A DNA stretch of 64,000 nucleotides from Ruminimicrobiellum sp045223915 (lineage in GTDB: Bacteria > Elusimicrobiota > Endomicrobiia > Endomicrobiales > Endomicrobiaceae), in the NCBI GenBank assembly GCA_045223915.1, contig JBGUZU010000002.1, positions 51,651 to 115,650 of the forward strand, in the 5' to 3' direction. Numbering within the stretch: the first letter of the stretch is position 1; each line of letters starts with the position of its first letter. The notes under the pieces were generated by a model. That model searched no databases. It was not told where the DNA came from and saw only the letters and a list, made by a program, of their open reading frames with translations. Below are positions 44,846-52,758 of the stretch, one piece after another. A program made the translations under genes and the position numbers.

Positions 44846-45147
44846 TTTATTACCCCCTGTTTAATTAAATACTTCTTTATTTGTATTGCAGTTTCAATAT
44901 CCTTTTGTTGTGTTTTCTTATCTCCACCGGTCAAAAGCAACAAATATATATTGTTACCATGAATTATATAATAAACTCTGTATCCTTTTTGATAATCTAT
45001 CTTTATTTCAAATACGCCGCGAACAAACTTACAATTACTAAAATTTCCCGACAATACTTTATCTATACTTTCAACAATTTTATCTTGTATGTTATCACTT
45101 AAACTATCAAACCATTTTTGATATATTTTTGTTTGTTGTCTTATCAC
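44842..45147 (-). CDS. RelE/ParE-family toxin (HigB-like, COG3657 type)
   Basis: A 101-residue toxin: YQKWFDSLSDNIQDKIVESI, then GVFEIKIDYQKGYRVYYIIH and LLLLTGGDKKTQQKDIETAI. These match the addiction-module killer family in which the toxin gene comes first. Related toxins are ribosome-dependent mRNA nucleases; here that is family knowledge. GAAGG precedes the ATG. Promoter and operator lie just upstream. Confidence 0.87.
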   Translation of the reverse strand: MIRQQTKIYQKWFDSLSDNIQDKIVESIDKVLSGNFSNCKFVRGVFEIKIDYQKGYRVYYIIHGNNIYLLLLTGGDKKTQQKDIETAIQIKKYLIKQGVIK

Positions 45148-45168
45148 ATTACCTTCTTTCGCACAAAT

Positions 45169-45197
45169 AGTGTATCACAAGTGATACACTTTGTCAA
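45169..45197 (-). promoter_or_regulatory. Promoter of the toxin-antitoxin operon
   Basis: On the minus strand TTGACA (45192-45197), 17 bases, TACACT (45169-45174). The -10 lies 22 bases before the toxin ATG. Confidence 0.8.
45170..45189. promoter_or_regulatory. Palindromic operator of the toxin-antitoxin operon
   Basis: A perfect palindrome, GTGTATCAC and GTGATACAC around a two-base centre, filling the spacer and the -10 of the promoter. Binding of the HTH antitoxin here would block transcription, the usual autoregulation of such operons. Confidence 0.8.
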
Positions 45198-45926
45198 TGC
45201 TTTTTATTAATATTATTTAGTTTTATTTTATATATTACATTTGTAATATTATACAAAAATATTATATATATTGTAAACGGCAAGTTTAGAAAAATCGCAA
45301 GGCGATTTTTGCTTAGAGCTTAGCAAAATGCGAAGCATTTTGGCTTATTAAAAAATTCTACGAATTTTTTGCTTATAGTTTATGGTTTAACGACATTAAC
45401 GACAGTTTATAGTTTTTAGTTTATGGTTTATGGTTTAAAAAATCGCAAGGCGATTTTTGCTTATGGCTTAGCAAAATGCGAAGCATTTTGGCTTATTAAA
45501 AAATTCTACGAATTTTTTGCTTAAAGTTTATGGTTTAACGACAACGACAGAGGCAACGGCAACTACAAACGGAGAGATCCCGCATCGAGTGCGGGATGAC
45601 AGAAAGACGGAAGATTAGAAGATTGGAGGATTGGAAGAACGACAAGCTTATAGCTTATTAAAAAATTCTACGAATTTTTTGCTTAAAGTTTATGGCAACG
45701 GCGGAACGGCAGAAGATTGGAAGATTAGAAGATTAGAAGATTGGATGATTAGCAACGGCAAAAGACAACGGCGGAAAGGCGGAAGATTAGAAGATTGGAG
45801 GATTGGAAGATTAGCAACAGCAACTACAAACGACAACGACAGAAACTACGAACTACAAACTACAAACTACCAACTACAAACTACGAACTATAAACTGCCG
45901 TCCTCATCTTCACCAATTGTTATATC
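45198..45926. repeat. Long repeat-filled stretch
   Basis: After an AT-rich lead (TATTACATTTGTAATATTATA palindrome-like), the stretch holds R2 elements in mixed order, R4 runs, an R1 copy at 45574-45601, R3 runs at about 45608-45640 and 45712-45815, and an ACAAACTACCAACTAC run to 45895. Open frames here are repeat-derived and not considered genes. Confidence 0.85.
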
Positions 45927-45955
45927 TTGAAATTTTTAAGCTTTTAAGTTATACT
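45927..45955 (+). promoter_or_regulatory. Promoter of mini-RNA unit B1
   Basis: TTGAAA (45927-45932), 17 bases, TATACT (45950-45955), pointing rightward into the 3' end of the minus-strand nuclease-like gene. The same two boxes with the same spacing precede unit B2. Confidence 0.75.
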
Positions 45956-45961
45956 ATTGTT

Positions 45962-46014
45962 GCCCTAAGGAAACATCACTTGTACCGATGTTCCTCCTTA
46001 GGGTTCTTTATTTT
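45962..46014 (+). ncRNA. Putative small hairpin RNA B1, convergent with the nuclease-like gene
   Basis: The predicted RNA starts at the hairpin: CCCTAAGGA, inner arm AACATC, loop with ACTTGTA, inner arm GATGTT, then TCCTTAGGG and a T-rich tail (TTCTTTATTTTC). It overlaps the last codons and stop of the gene at 45998-46534 in antisense. Loop and tail are shared with unit B2; stems differ with pairing kept. A terminator function for the promoter's own transcript is likely; a regulatory role is inference. Confidence 0.55.
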
Positions 46015-46534
46015 CATCTAAATCGTAGAATAAATTTCCCTTAATATCTTCACCTATTGTTATGTATACACTATATTTATTATTCTTTACAATTATTTCA
46101 TTTGTAAAATAATGGAATTTTATAATTTTATCTTTTCTTGTTTTATATGGTATTTCAGAATGCTTGTATCTTGAACTTTTCAACACTTCAAATAATTTTA
46201 TAACTATTAATAATTTTCTATCATCCGCACTAAAACTCTCGTATTTATTTCTTGATTTTCTTGTTATTCTTATATTCTTAAATTTACCGATATCAAAAGT
46301 TTTTCCTTGAATATTTTCCGCAAAATATTTTATGGCTTTTTCCCTTAACTCTTTTATGTCTTTGTATTCTCCGAAATATCGTTTTATTTCTTCTTCGGTT
46401 ATTATTATTTGTTTATTACTATATATATCTTGTTCTTCGGAAAGTTCTAACTCAGCAAGATTTTTTCCTGTTAGTTCATAAAATTCTTCTATACTGTTGA
46501 TTATTCCTAAAAAGATTATTCTCTCGTTATTCAT
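45998..46534 (-). CDS. BECR-fold (LPD3-like) nuclease-family protein, copy 1
   Basis: A 178-residue protein. The C-terminal 90 residues have the pattern of barnase-EndoU-ColicinE5/D-RelE-like nuclease domains known from polymorphic toxins and large phage proteins: IRITRKSRNKYESFSADDRK, FEVLKSSRYKHSE, KFHYFTNEIIVKNNKYSVYI and GNLFYDLDEN. The N-terminal half (IIFLGIINSIEEFYELTGK) is not recognised. It is free-standing with no signal peptide, and its ATG lacks a ribosome site. The closest relative is the gene at 53138-53683, nearly identical over the first 60 residues. The stop codon lies inside hairpin unit B1. Nuclease activity is inferred from the fold only. Confidence 0.6.
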   Translation of the reverse strand: MNNERIIFLGIINSIEEFYELTGKNLAELELSEEQDIYSNKQIIITEEEIKRYFGEYKDIKELREKAIKYFAENIQGKTFDIGKFKNIRITRKSRNKYESFSADDRKLLIVIKLFEVLKSSRYKHSEIPYKTRKDKIIKFHYFTNEIIVKNNKYSVYITIGEDIKGNLFYDLDENKEP

Positions 46535-46788
46535 AATGGTGTTATTATACTAAAAATTTTTAGTTTATGACTTAGCAAAATGCGAAGCATTTTTAGTTTA
46601 TGGCTTATTAAAAAATTCTACGAATTTTTTGCTTATAGTTTAAGGCAACGACAAATGGCGGAAAGGCGGAAGATTAGAAGATTGGAGGATTGGATGATTA
46701 GCAACGGCAAAAGACAAACGACGGGATCCCGCATCAAGTGCGGGATGACAACAACAAACTACCAATGGCAAACTACAACGGCAAGGCA
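46535..46788. repeat. Repeat-filled gap (R2, R3, R1)
   Basis: Contains AAAATGCGAAGCATTTT and AAATTCTACGAATTTTTT R2 elements, an R3 run (GGAAGATTAGAAGATTGG) and an R1 copy at 46724-46751. TATAAT near 46543-46548 on the minus strand may be the -10 of the nuclease-like gene. Confidence 0.8.
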
Positions 46789-46820
46789 AAAAAAAAGAGC
46801 GGATTGATTCCGCTCTTTTT
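46789..46820 (-). terminator. Terminator after the prepilin-like gene
   Basis: Stem AAAAAGAGCGG/CCGCTCTTTTT with a seven-base loop, flanked by T/A runs on both sides, so it works in either direction. Confidence 0.85.
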
Positions 46821-46847
46821 AATATACTTATTTCAATTTCTTAACTT

Positions 46848-47354
46848 TTAGTCACCTTTTCCGCCGAACTTTTTGTTTATGTAATTAACTACAGTTTTTT
46901 CTTTACCGGTAGCAGAGTCATCTGCTCTGGCATAAACATCATAAAACCTGCCGTTGTCTGCAGGGATTTTTGCTACGGATGCAACAAGCCAATAGCTTTT
47001 ATTTCCGGAAGTTATTTCACCTTCATTATAATATCTTCTGGCACGGATTTTAACATCACTGTTTTCATCAAAATCTATATCAAAAACAAAATTATCTTTT
47101 TTGAAAGTCTTGGAGTCAAGAAGTTCTCCCTCTAATTTCAATGTTAAATCTTCAAAATTTGCCCAAGTTTTATTTTCTAAACGATACATCATTTCGGCAT
47201 CTGCTATTCTTCTTAAAGTTTCAGCACCTTCAACGGCTACAGATCTTTCAATATTGTATCCGTACAATCTAAAAGAAATAACTGCCAATACTATAACTGC
47301 GACGACAGTAAGTAACAACTCAATATAAGTAACACCTTTTCTGTTCTTTAACAT
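46848..47354 (-). CDS. Type IV prepilin-like secreted protein
   Basis: A 168-residue protein with a classic class III leader: MLKNRKG, then VTYIELLLTVVAVIVLAVIS, with the Glu at +5 after the Gly cleavage site. The rest is a variable C-terminal domain with no known match. It would be cut by a prepilin peptidase and placed in a type IV pilus or type II secretion-like structure. No assembly genes are nearby; scattered single pseudopilin genes are a feature of Elusimicrobiota. GAGG precedes the ATG and a terminator follows. Confidence 0.87.
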   Translation of the reverse strand: MLKNRKGVTYIELLLTVVAVIVLAVISFRLYGYNIERSVAVEGAETLRRIADAEMMYRLENKTWANFEDLTLKLEGELLDSKTFKKDNFVFDIDFDENSDVKIRARRYYNEGEITSGNKSYWLVASVAKIPADNGRFYDVYARADDSATGKEKTVVNYINKKFGGKGD

Positions 47355-47435
47355 AAAAACCTCAAGTTAATTTAATATGCTAAAACCTATAACAATATAA
47401 TAACACATTAAACATATAAACCGCAAGGTGTTTTA

Positions 47436-47897
47436 TTATATCTGTTCGTATAAACTTACCATTTCTATTGCGGTTAATGCAGCATCGGAACCTTTGTTTC
47501 CCGCTTTTGTTCCGGCTCTTTCTATTGCCTGTTCTATTGAATCCGTAGTTAATACTCCGAAAGATACAGGAACTTTGCTGGATAAACCGATCATAGCAAC
47601 ACCTTTAGATACTTCAGCGGATACATAATCAAAGTGCGGAGTTGCTCCTCTTATAACACAACCCAAGCAAATGATTGCATCGTATTTGCCTGAATCCGCC
47701 AACTTCTTTGCTACAGCGGAAATTTCAAATGCGCCCGGAACCCAAACCGTTGTAATATCATCTTCGTTTGTTCCGTGTCTTTTCAAAATGTCTACTGCTC
47801 CGGAAATAAGTTTGTTTGTTATAAACTCGTTAAATCTTGATACAACGATAGCAAACTTTTTACCTTCTGAATTTAATTGACCATTTATTGTTTTCAT
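47436..47897 (-). CDS. ribH: 6,7-dimethyl-8-ribityllumazine synthase
   Basis: A 153-residue enzyme that joins the ribityl pyrimidine and the butanone phosphate. Motifs: VVSRFNEFITNKLISGAVDI, WVPGAFEISAVAKKLADSGK, LGCVIRGATPHFDYV and FGVLTTDSIEQAIERAG. AAGGAG precedes the ATG. It is the last of four riboflavin genes running from 51756, separated from ribBA by a 200-base repeat gap. Confidence 0.96.
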   Translation of the reverse strand: MKTINGQLNSEGKKFAIVVSRFNEFITNKLISGAVDILKRHGTNEDDITTVWVPGAFEISAVAKKLADSGKYDAIICLGCVIRGATPHFDYVSAEVSKGVAMIGLSSKVPVSFGVLTTDSIEQAIERAGTKAGNKGSDAALTAIEMVSLYEQI

Positions 47898-48100
47898 ACC
47901 TTTCTCCTTAAAAATCGCAAAGCGATTTTTTTAGCTTATAGCTTGTGGTTGATGGTTTAAACGACAAACAACCAACTACGAGATCCCGTATCAAGTACGG
48001 GATGACACCGCTTTCGCGGTTTTAACGACTGGATTGCTTCACTCCGTTCGCAATGACGAACTACCAACTACAAACCATAAACTATAAACTAAATTGAAAC
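47898..48100. repeat. Repeat gap between ribH and ribBA
   Basis: Holds an R2 element (AAAAATCGCAAAGCGATTTTT), R4 runs, an R1 copy at 47980-48007 and a GGATTGCTTCACTCCGTTCGCAATGAC element near 48024, then ACTACAAACC runs. No promoter is evident. Confidence 0.8.
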
Positions 48101-49318
48101 TTAAATAAGTTTCAATTTGTGACCCATTTTTTCTTTTTTTGTTTTCAAATATCTTTTATTTACCGCATTCGGTTTCATTTCTATAGGAACTCTTTTTGTT
48201 ATTTTTAATCCGTAACCGTCAAGACCGATAATTTTTTTAGGATTATTTGTCATAAGTTTTATACTCGATATTCCAAGCTCACACAAAATTTGTGCACCTA
48301 TACCGTAATCTCTTAAATCGGGAGCAAAACCTAAAGCGACATTTGCTTCAACCGTATCAAGGCCTTGTTCCTGTAACTTGTATGCTTTTAATTTGTTTGC
48401 AAGTCCTATCCCCCTGCCTTCCTGATGCATATATAAAACTACACCTGTTCCTTCTTTTTCTATCATTTGCAATGCCGTTTCCAACTGTTCTCCGCAATCA
48501 CATTTTAAAGAGTGAAAAATATCTCCTGTTTCGCAGGAAGAATGAACTCTTACCAACACATTTTTTTTACCTTTAACATCACCTTTTATTATTGCAAGAT
48601 GAGTTTCTTTTGTTATTGTATCTTCAAATAAAGAAAGTTTAAATGTACCGAACTTTGTGGGAAAATTTACGGTAACAACTTCTTTTATTAGTTTTTCGGT
48701 TTCTCTTCTGTACTTAATTAAATCTTGAACGGTAATAATTTTTAGTTTATGCTTTTTGGCAAAGGATAGAAGATCTTTCATTCTTGCCATTGTACCGTCG
48801 TCTTTCATAATTTCACATATTACGGCGCTGCCGTCAAGACCGGCAAGTAAAGATAAATCTACGGATGCTTCGGTATGTCCCGCTCTAACCAAAACTCCGC
48901 CTTCTTTGTATCTTAAAGGAAAAACATGTCCCGGTCTTACAAAATCGGAAGAAACAGTTTTATGGTCGGACAATGCTTTAATTGTTTTTGCTCTGTCGTA
49001 AGCGGAGATTCCTGTTGTTGTTCCTTTTTTGTAGTCAACAGATTCCGTAAATGAGCAGGAATATTTATTGCTTACTACATTTTTTCTTTCCATAACATTT
49101 ATTTCGAGTCTGTCTAAAGTTTTACCGTTAACAGGCGCACATATTAAACCACGTGCATTTTTTGCCATAAAATTTATTATTTGCGGTGTAACTTTTTGTG
49201 CTGCACAAACCAAATCCCCTTCATTTTCTCTTGAAGGATCGTCAACAACAATTACCATTTTCCCCGCTTTTATATCTTTTACTGCCGCTTCAACTGATGC
49301 AAAATTTTTGGTTACCAT
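48101..49318 (-). CDS. ribBA: Bifunctional DHBP synthase / GTP cyclohydrolase II
   Basis: A 405-residue fusion of the two entry enzymes of riboflavin synthesis. The N-terminal half (about 1-205) makes dihydroxybutanone phosphate: DDPSRENEGDLVCAAQ, YDRAKTIKALSD, RPGHVFPL, RAGHTEASVDL. The C-terminal half opens GTP: VRVHSSCETGDIFHSLKCDC with the zinc Cys set, MHQEGRGIGLANKL and NPKKIIGLDGYGL. Both active sites look intact. GGAG precedes the ATG. Confidence 0.96.
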   Translation of the reverse strand: MVTKNFASVEAAVKDIKAGKMVIVVDDPSRENEGDLVCAAQKVTPQIINFMAKNARGLICAPVNGKTLDRLEINVMERKNVVSNKYSCSFTESVDYKKGTTTGISAYDRAKTIKALSDHKTVSSDFVRPGHVFPLRYKEGGVLVRAGHTEASVDLSLLAGLDGSAVICEIMKDDGTMARMKDLLSFAKKHKLKIITVQDLIKYRRETEKLIKEVVTVNFPTKFGTFKLSLFEDTITKETHLAIIKGDVKGKKNVLVRVHSSCETGDIFHSLKCDCGEQLETALQMIEKEGTGVVLYMHQEGRGIGLANKLKAYKLQEQGLDTVEANVALGFAPDLRDYGIGAQILCELGISSIKLMTNNPKKIIGLDGYGLKITKRVPIEMKPNAVNKRYLKTKKEKMGHKLKLI

Positions 49319-49335
49319 ATTTTACTCCTATTTTA

Positions 49336-49363
49336 TGTCATCCCGCACTTGATGCGGGATCTC
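49336..49363. repeat. R1 palindromic repeat
   Basis: An R1 copy in the TGTCATCCCGCACTTGATGC orientation, in the short gap between ribBA and the GIY-YIG gene. Confidence 0.85.
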
Positions 49364-49368
49364 TTCTT

Positions 49369-49674
49369 TTACTTAATTACAGAATTATATAAATCATTCC
49401 ATTCTTTATTATTTTCTTCAATTAATGCTACTTTCCAGTCTCTTTTCCATCTTTTTAAAACTTTCTCTCTTGCTATTGCAGAGTTTACATCTTTTGTTAT
49501 CTCAAAATATACTAATTTGTTTATATTATATTTTTCAGTAAAACCTTTTATTATTTTGTTTTTATGTTCATACACTCTTCTTATTAAATTATCTGTAACA
49601 CCAACATACAAAACCGTATTTATTTTGTTTGTCATTATATAAACATAATAATTATGTTCTTTACTTTCTTTCAT
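49369..49674 (-). CDS. Small GIY-YIG domain protein (UPF0213/YhbQ-like)
   Basis: A 101-residue stand-alone GIY-YIG nuclease-like protein: YYVYIMTNKINTVLYVGVTD, NLIRRVYEHKNKI, FTEKYNINKLVYFEITKDVN and the Glu-containing AIAREKVLKRWKRDWKVALI. The conserved Tyr pair, Arg and Glu are present. These proteins are common as isolated genes and their role is not settled. It interrupts the riboflavin gene order and is flanked by R1 copies on both sides. Confidence 0.87.
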   Translation of the reverse strand: MKESKEHNYYVYIMTNKINTVLYVGVTDNLIRRVYEHKNKIIKGFTEKYNINKLVYFEITKDVNSAIAREKVLKRWKRDWKVALIEENNKEWNDLYNSVIK

Positions 49675-49690
49675 TTTATAACCTAACTAC

Positions 49691-49773
49691 GAGATCCCGT
49701 ATCAAGTACGGGATGACAACTACCAACTACAAAAACAAGAACTACGAGATCCCGCATCAAGTGCGGGATGACA
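49691..49773. repeat. Two R1 copies between the GIY-YIG gene and ribE
   Basis: One TA-variant copy (49691-49718, GTATCAAGTAC) and one CG-variant copy (49746-49773, GCATCAAGTGC), 27 bases apart with an ACTACCAACTAC run between. Two different but each self-paired variants side by side. Confidence 0.85.
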
Positions 49774-49781
49774 GAGAGAAG

Positions 49782-50405
49782 TTAAATAAAGCCGTTTTCT
49801 TTAAGTAAATCCATCGTTATTTCTTTTTTATCGTTTTTCTTGCCAAACAACTTTTCTACATACTTTGCGAAAACATCTATTTCTATATTTACAACATCCC
49901 CTATTTTTCTTGTATGAAATATTGTTTTATTAAATGTTTCCGGTATCATTGTAACAGAAAAAGCAGTTTCATTATTTTCCGCTACGGTTAAACTTATACC
50001 GTCTATGGCAATAAAACCTTTATTTACTACATATCTTTTTATTTTTTCGTTAACCGAAAAAGAAACAAAATAAAAGTTGCCGCTCTTTTTTATATCAACT
50101 ATTTTTGTAGATGTATCTATATGTCCCGAGACTATGTGCCCGCCAAGTCTTGTTTGTAATGTTAATGCTCTTTCCAAATTAACAACAGAATTTTTTTTAA
50201 GCAACGAAATATTTGTAATATCACTTGTTGTAGGGCTGTAATCAAAAGAAAGATTTTTGCCGTTAATTTTTGTTACTGTTAAACATGCTCCGTTAACAGC
50301 AACACTGTCACCCGTTTTAATATCGTCTAAACAAGTTTCTATTTCTATTTGTGAATCTGTAATATTTGTTACTTTACCAATATCTTCTATTATTCCGGTG
50401 AACAC
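49782..50405 (-). CDS. ribE: Riboflavin synthase, alpha chain
   Basis: A 207-residue enzyme built of two lumazine-binding repeats. Repeat one: MFTGIIEDIGKV, GDSVAVNGACLTV, FDYSPTTSDITN. Repeat two: TRLGGHIVSGHIDTSTKIV, GFIAIDGISLTVAE. It converts two lumazine molecules to riboflavin. The start is GTG with a strong GGAGG upstream. It is the second gene after the FMN riboswitch. Confidence 0.96.
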   Translation of the reverse strand: MFTGIIEDIGKVTNITDSQIEIETCLDDIKTGDSVAVNGACLTVTKINGKNLSFDYSPTTSDITNISLLKKNSVVNLERALTLQTRLGGHIVSGHIDTSTKIVDIKKSGNFYFVSFSVNEKIKRYVVNKGFIAIDGISLTVAENNETAFSVTMIPETFNKTIFHTRKIGDVVNIEIDVFAKYVEKLFGKKNDKKEITMDLLKENGFI

Positions 50406-50667
50406 TGAATAAAACCTCCGGTTTTATTAAAGCTTAGAAAAAATCCTACGGATTTTTTGCTTAGAGCTTATTAAAAAATTGCAAAGCAATTTTTAGCTTA
50501 TAGTTTATAAACAACTAGCTTATAGCTTAAAGCTTATTAAAAAATTCTACGAATTTTTTGCTTAGAGCTTATAGTTTATGGTTTATAGTTTAACAACAAC
50601 GACAACAACGGCGAGATCCCGCATCAAGTGCGGGATGACAACTACAAACTACCAACTACAAGCTTAG
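50406..50667. repeat. Repeat gap between ribE and ribD
   Basis: R2 elements (AAAATCCTACGGATTTTTT, AAATTGCAAAGCAATTTTT, AAATTCTACGAATTTTTT) with GCTTA linkers, R4 runs and an R1 copy at 50613-50640. No promoter is evident. Confidence 0.85.
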
Positions 50668-51756
50668 TTATTTTCGCTTTGCGACAATAACGACATCCGA
50701 ACCAAGCTTTTTAACTTCAGAAACTTTAAATTTCAAGGAATCTTTTATATATTTTACTCCGTCGCCTTCAACGAAAGTTTTTGCGGTTCTTCCTCCTACT
50801 ATTACAGGAGCAACAAACAACAATACTTCGTCTACTTTACCCGTTTTTAAAACGGAAGCGTTTATTTCCCCGCCGCCTTCAATCATAATTCTTTTTAAAG
50901 CCATCTTGTTTAATTTTTCTATTACTACATTAAAATCTTTTTTTGCTTTCTTAAAATTTATTGCAACCAATTTTATGCAATCTTTATTAAAATGTTTCGG
51001 AACTTTTTTTATATTTTCGTCGTGCAAAATAATTGTAGGTATTGTTCCGTCAACAACATTGTAGTTTGAAGGAATTTTTAATTTTTCATCCAAAACCACT
51101 CTTATAGGATTTTTACCGTAACCTCTTGCAGACAGCATAGGATTATCTTTTAAAACGGTATTTGTGCCTACAAGGATAGCATCAAATTTTGTTCTTATTT
51201 TATGCGAAAATTTTCTTGATTGTTCATTGGATATCCATTTCGAATCACCGGTAGACGCTGCAATTTTTCCGTCTAATGAAACTGCGGATTTTACAAGAAT
51301 ATAAGGTTTAGCTTTTTTTATGCGATTAATATATTCTTTATTTAATCGTATTGCTTGTTTTTCCAACACACCGTTAATTACCGTTATCCCTGCAGATTTT
51401 AATTTCTTAAAACTTTTCCCGCCGGTTAAAGGATTAGGATCTTTCATGGCACAAACAACGGTTTTTATTTTTGATTTTATTATTAAATCTACACAAGGAG
51501 GACATTTTCCCCAATTGTTACATGGTTCCAAGTTAACATATAAGACAGCACCTTCAACATTTACGGGTGAAGTTTTTATTGCTTGTGCTTCGGCATGATC
51601 TGCACCGAAATATTTATGATATCCTTTTGAAATTATTTTGCCGTCTTTAACAAGTATTGCTCCCACCATAGGATTGGGAAACACGTATCCGTTTCCTTTT
51701 TTTGCCAAGGACAATACCAATTGCATATATTTTTTATATTCTTGTAATTTGTTCAT
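50668..51756 (-). CDS. ribD: Bifunctional riboflavin deaminase/reductase
   Basis: From ATG 51756 the protein has 362 residues; the open frame extends further upstream but that part is the riboswitch terminator. The N-terminal deaminase has the zinc set DHAEAQAI and EPCNNWGKCPPCVDLI; the C-terminal reductase has ILVKSAVSLDGKIAASTGDS, WISNEQSRKFSHKIR, GTNTVLKDNPMLSAR and MIEGGGEINASVL. It catalyses the second and third steps after GTP opening. It is the first gene after the FMN riboswitch. Confidence 0.95.
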   Translation of the reverse strand: MNKLQEYKKYMQLVLSLAKKGNGYVFPNPMVGAILVKDGKIISKGYHKYFGADHAEAQAIKTSPVNVEGAVLYVNLEPCNNWGKCPPCVDLIIKSKIKTVVCAMKDPNPLTGGKSFKKLKSAGITVINGVLEKQAIRLNKEYINRIKKAKPYILVKSAVSLDGKIAASTGDSKWISNEQSRKFSHKIRTKFDAILVGTNTVLKDNPMLSARGYGKNPIRVVLDEKLKIPSNYNVVDGTIPTIILHDENIKKVPKHFNKDCIKLVAINFKKAKKDFNVVIEKLNKMALKRIMIEGGGEINASVLKTGKVDEVLLFVAPVIVGGRTAKTFVEGDGVKYIKDSLKFKVSEVKKLGSDVVIVAKRK

Positions 51757-51761
51757 AAAAT

Positions 51762-51795
51762 AAAAAACCCCGAAAATATAAAATAATTTTTCGGG
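51762..51795 (-). terminator. Attenuator hairpin of the FMN riboswitch
   Basis: CCCGAAAAAT / ATTTTCGGGG with an AT-rich loop, followed by six T, ends just before the ribD ATG. It is the expected expression platform: with FMN bound the terminator forms. Confidence 0.85.
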
Positions 51796-51816
51796 AACAA
51801 CCAACAAACATATTGT

Positions 51817-51977
51817 ATCTTCTCTCATCCGGACTGTACCGTCGGCATCCGATTCTCACGGATTCATTTCACCTGTTATGGCGAAGTCGTAGGCTTACTG
51901 TTTTTAAGGGATCCCGTATCAAGTACGGGATGACAACAGATCACTACCGGTAAGGAATTTCACCTTCCCCGAAGAAT
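51817..51977 (-). promoter_or_regulatory. FMN riboswitch (RFN element) with an R1 repeat in P3
   Basis: The minus strand shows the conserved aptamer: CTTCGGGGAAGGTGAAATTC, CTTACCGGTAGTGAT, AAGCCTACGA, AGGTGAAATGAATCC, GATGCCGACGGTACAGTC and CGGATGAGAGAAG. The five-stem core is recognisable, with P3 seen as GGTAG/CTACG. The terminal loop of P3 is enlarged by an R1 palindrome (51908-51936) closed by CTGTT/AACAG. It controls the ribD-ribE-ribBA-ribH run through the attenuator next to ribD. Confidence 0.95.
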
Positions 51978-51989
51978 TATTTAGTTTTA

Positions 51990-52266
51990 TTTATTCTACA
52001 TCTTTTACTAAAAAAATGCAAAGCAAATTTTAGCTTAGAAAAATCGCAAGGCGATTTTTGCTTATGGCTTAGCAAAATGCGAAGCATTTTGGCTTATAAA
52101 AAAAATCTTGCAGATTTTTTTGCTTAAGGCTTATTAAAAAATCTTTCAGATTTTTTGCTTATAGTTTTTGGTTTATGGTTTATAGTTTAACGACTAACGA
52201 CAACGGCGAGATCCCGCATCAAGTGCGGGATGACAACTACAAACTAACAACTATAAGCTGAAGTTA
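51990..52266. repeat. Repeat-filled gap upstream of the riboswitch
   Basis: A row of R2 elements (AAAATGCAAAGCAAATTTT, AAAAATCGCAAGGCGATTTTT, AAAATGCGAAGCATTTT, AAATCTTGCAGATTT, AAAATCTTTCAGATTTT), R4 runs and an R1 copy at 52208-52235. The riboswitch promoter should lie here but no clear match was found. Confidence 0.8.
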
Positions 52267-52758
52267 TTATTTCTTTTGAGTTATTGCAAGATCCGGTATC
52301 GGCATAGAAACATATTCTATTCCGGCTTCTTTAAACAATTTTTTAAATGTTTCATCCGGATATTCTATACTCATAACAACTCTTTTAATTTTTGCATTTG
52401 CTATCATTTTTGCACATAATATACATGGTGAATGTGTGCAATACAATGTTCCGCCGTTTATGTTTATACCATGAGTTCCGGCCTGAATTATCGCATTTTG
52501 TTCCGCATGAATAGCTCTGCAAATTTCGTGTCTTGTTCCGGACGGAATATTCAGTTCATTTCTTAAACAACCGAGTTCCAAACAATCTTTTGTGCCTGCT
52601 GCAGCACCATTGTAACCGGTAGTTAAAATTCTTTTATCTCTTACGATAACTGCTCCTACATGGTGTCTTACACATGTTGATCTTTCGGCAACAAGCCATG
52701 CAAGTTTCATAAAATATTCGTCCCAAGACGGTCTGGTAATTATTTCTTTGTTTTCCAT
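52267..52758 (-). CDS. dCMP deaminase (ComEB-like)
   Basis: A 163-residue zinc deaminase: RPSWDEYFMKLAWLVAERST at the start, HVGAVIVRDKRILTTGYNGA, the zinc-binding RAIHAEQNAIIQ and THSPCILCAKMIANAKIKRV. The length and the early WDEYFM form fit dCMP deaminase, which supplies dUMP for thymidylate synthesis. Single gene, bounded by repeat blocks on both sides. Confidence 0.92.
   Translation of the reverse strand: MENKEIITRPSWDEYFMKLAWLVAERSTCVRHHVGAVIVRDKRILTTGYNGAAAGTKDCLELGCLRNELNIPSGTRHEICRAIHAEQNAIIQAGTHGININGGTLYCTHSPCILCAKMIANAKIKRVVMSIEYPDETFKKLFKEAGIEYVSMPIPDLAITQKK

Noticed and set aside
45631..45930. A 99-codon plus-strand open frame in the repeat block
   Set aside because: It is translated R2, R3 and R4 sequence (runs of RRLEDW and TNYKLQ), not a gene.
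43634..46800. CRISPR array
   Set aside because: Repeats are many, but they are short, overlapping, of several types and without unique spacers of even length; no cas gene is present.
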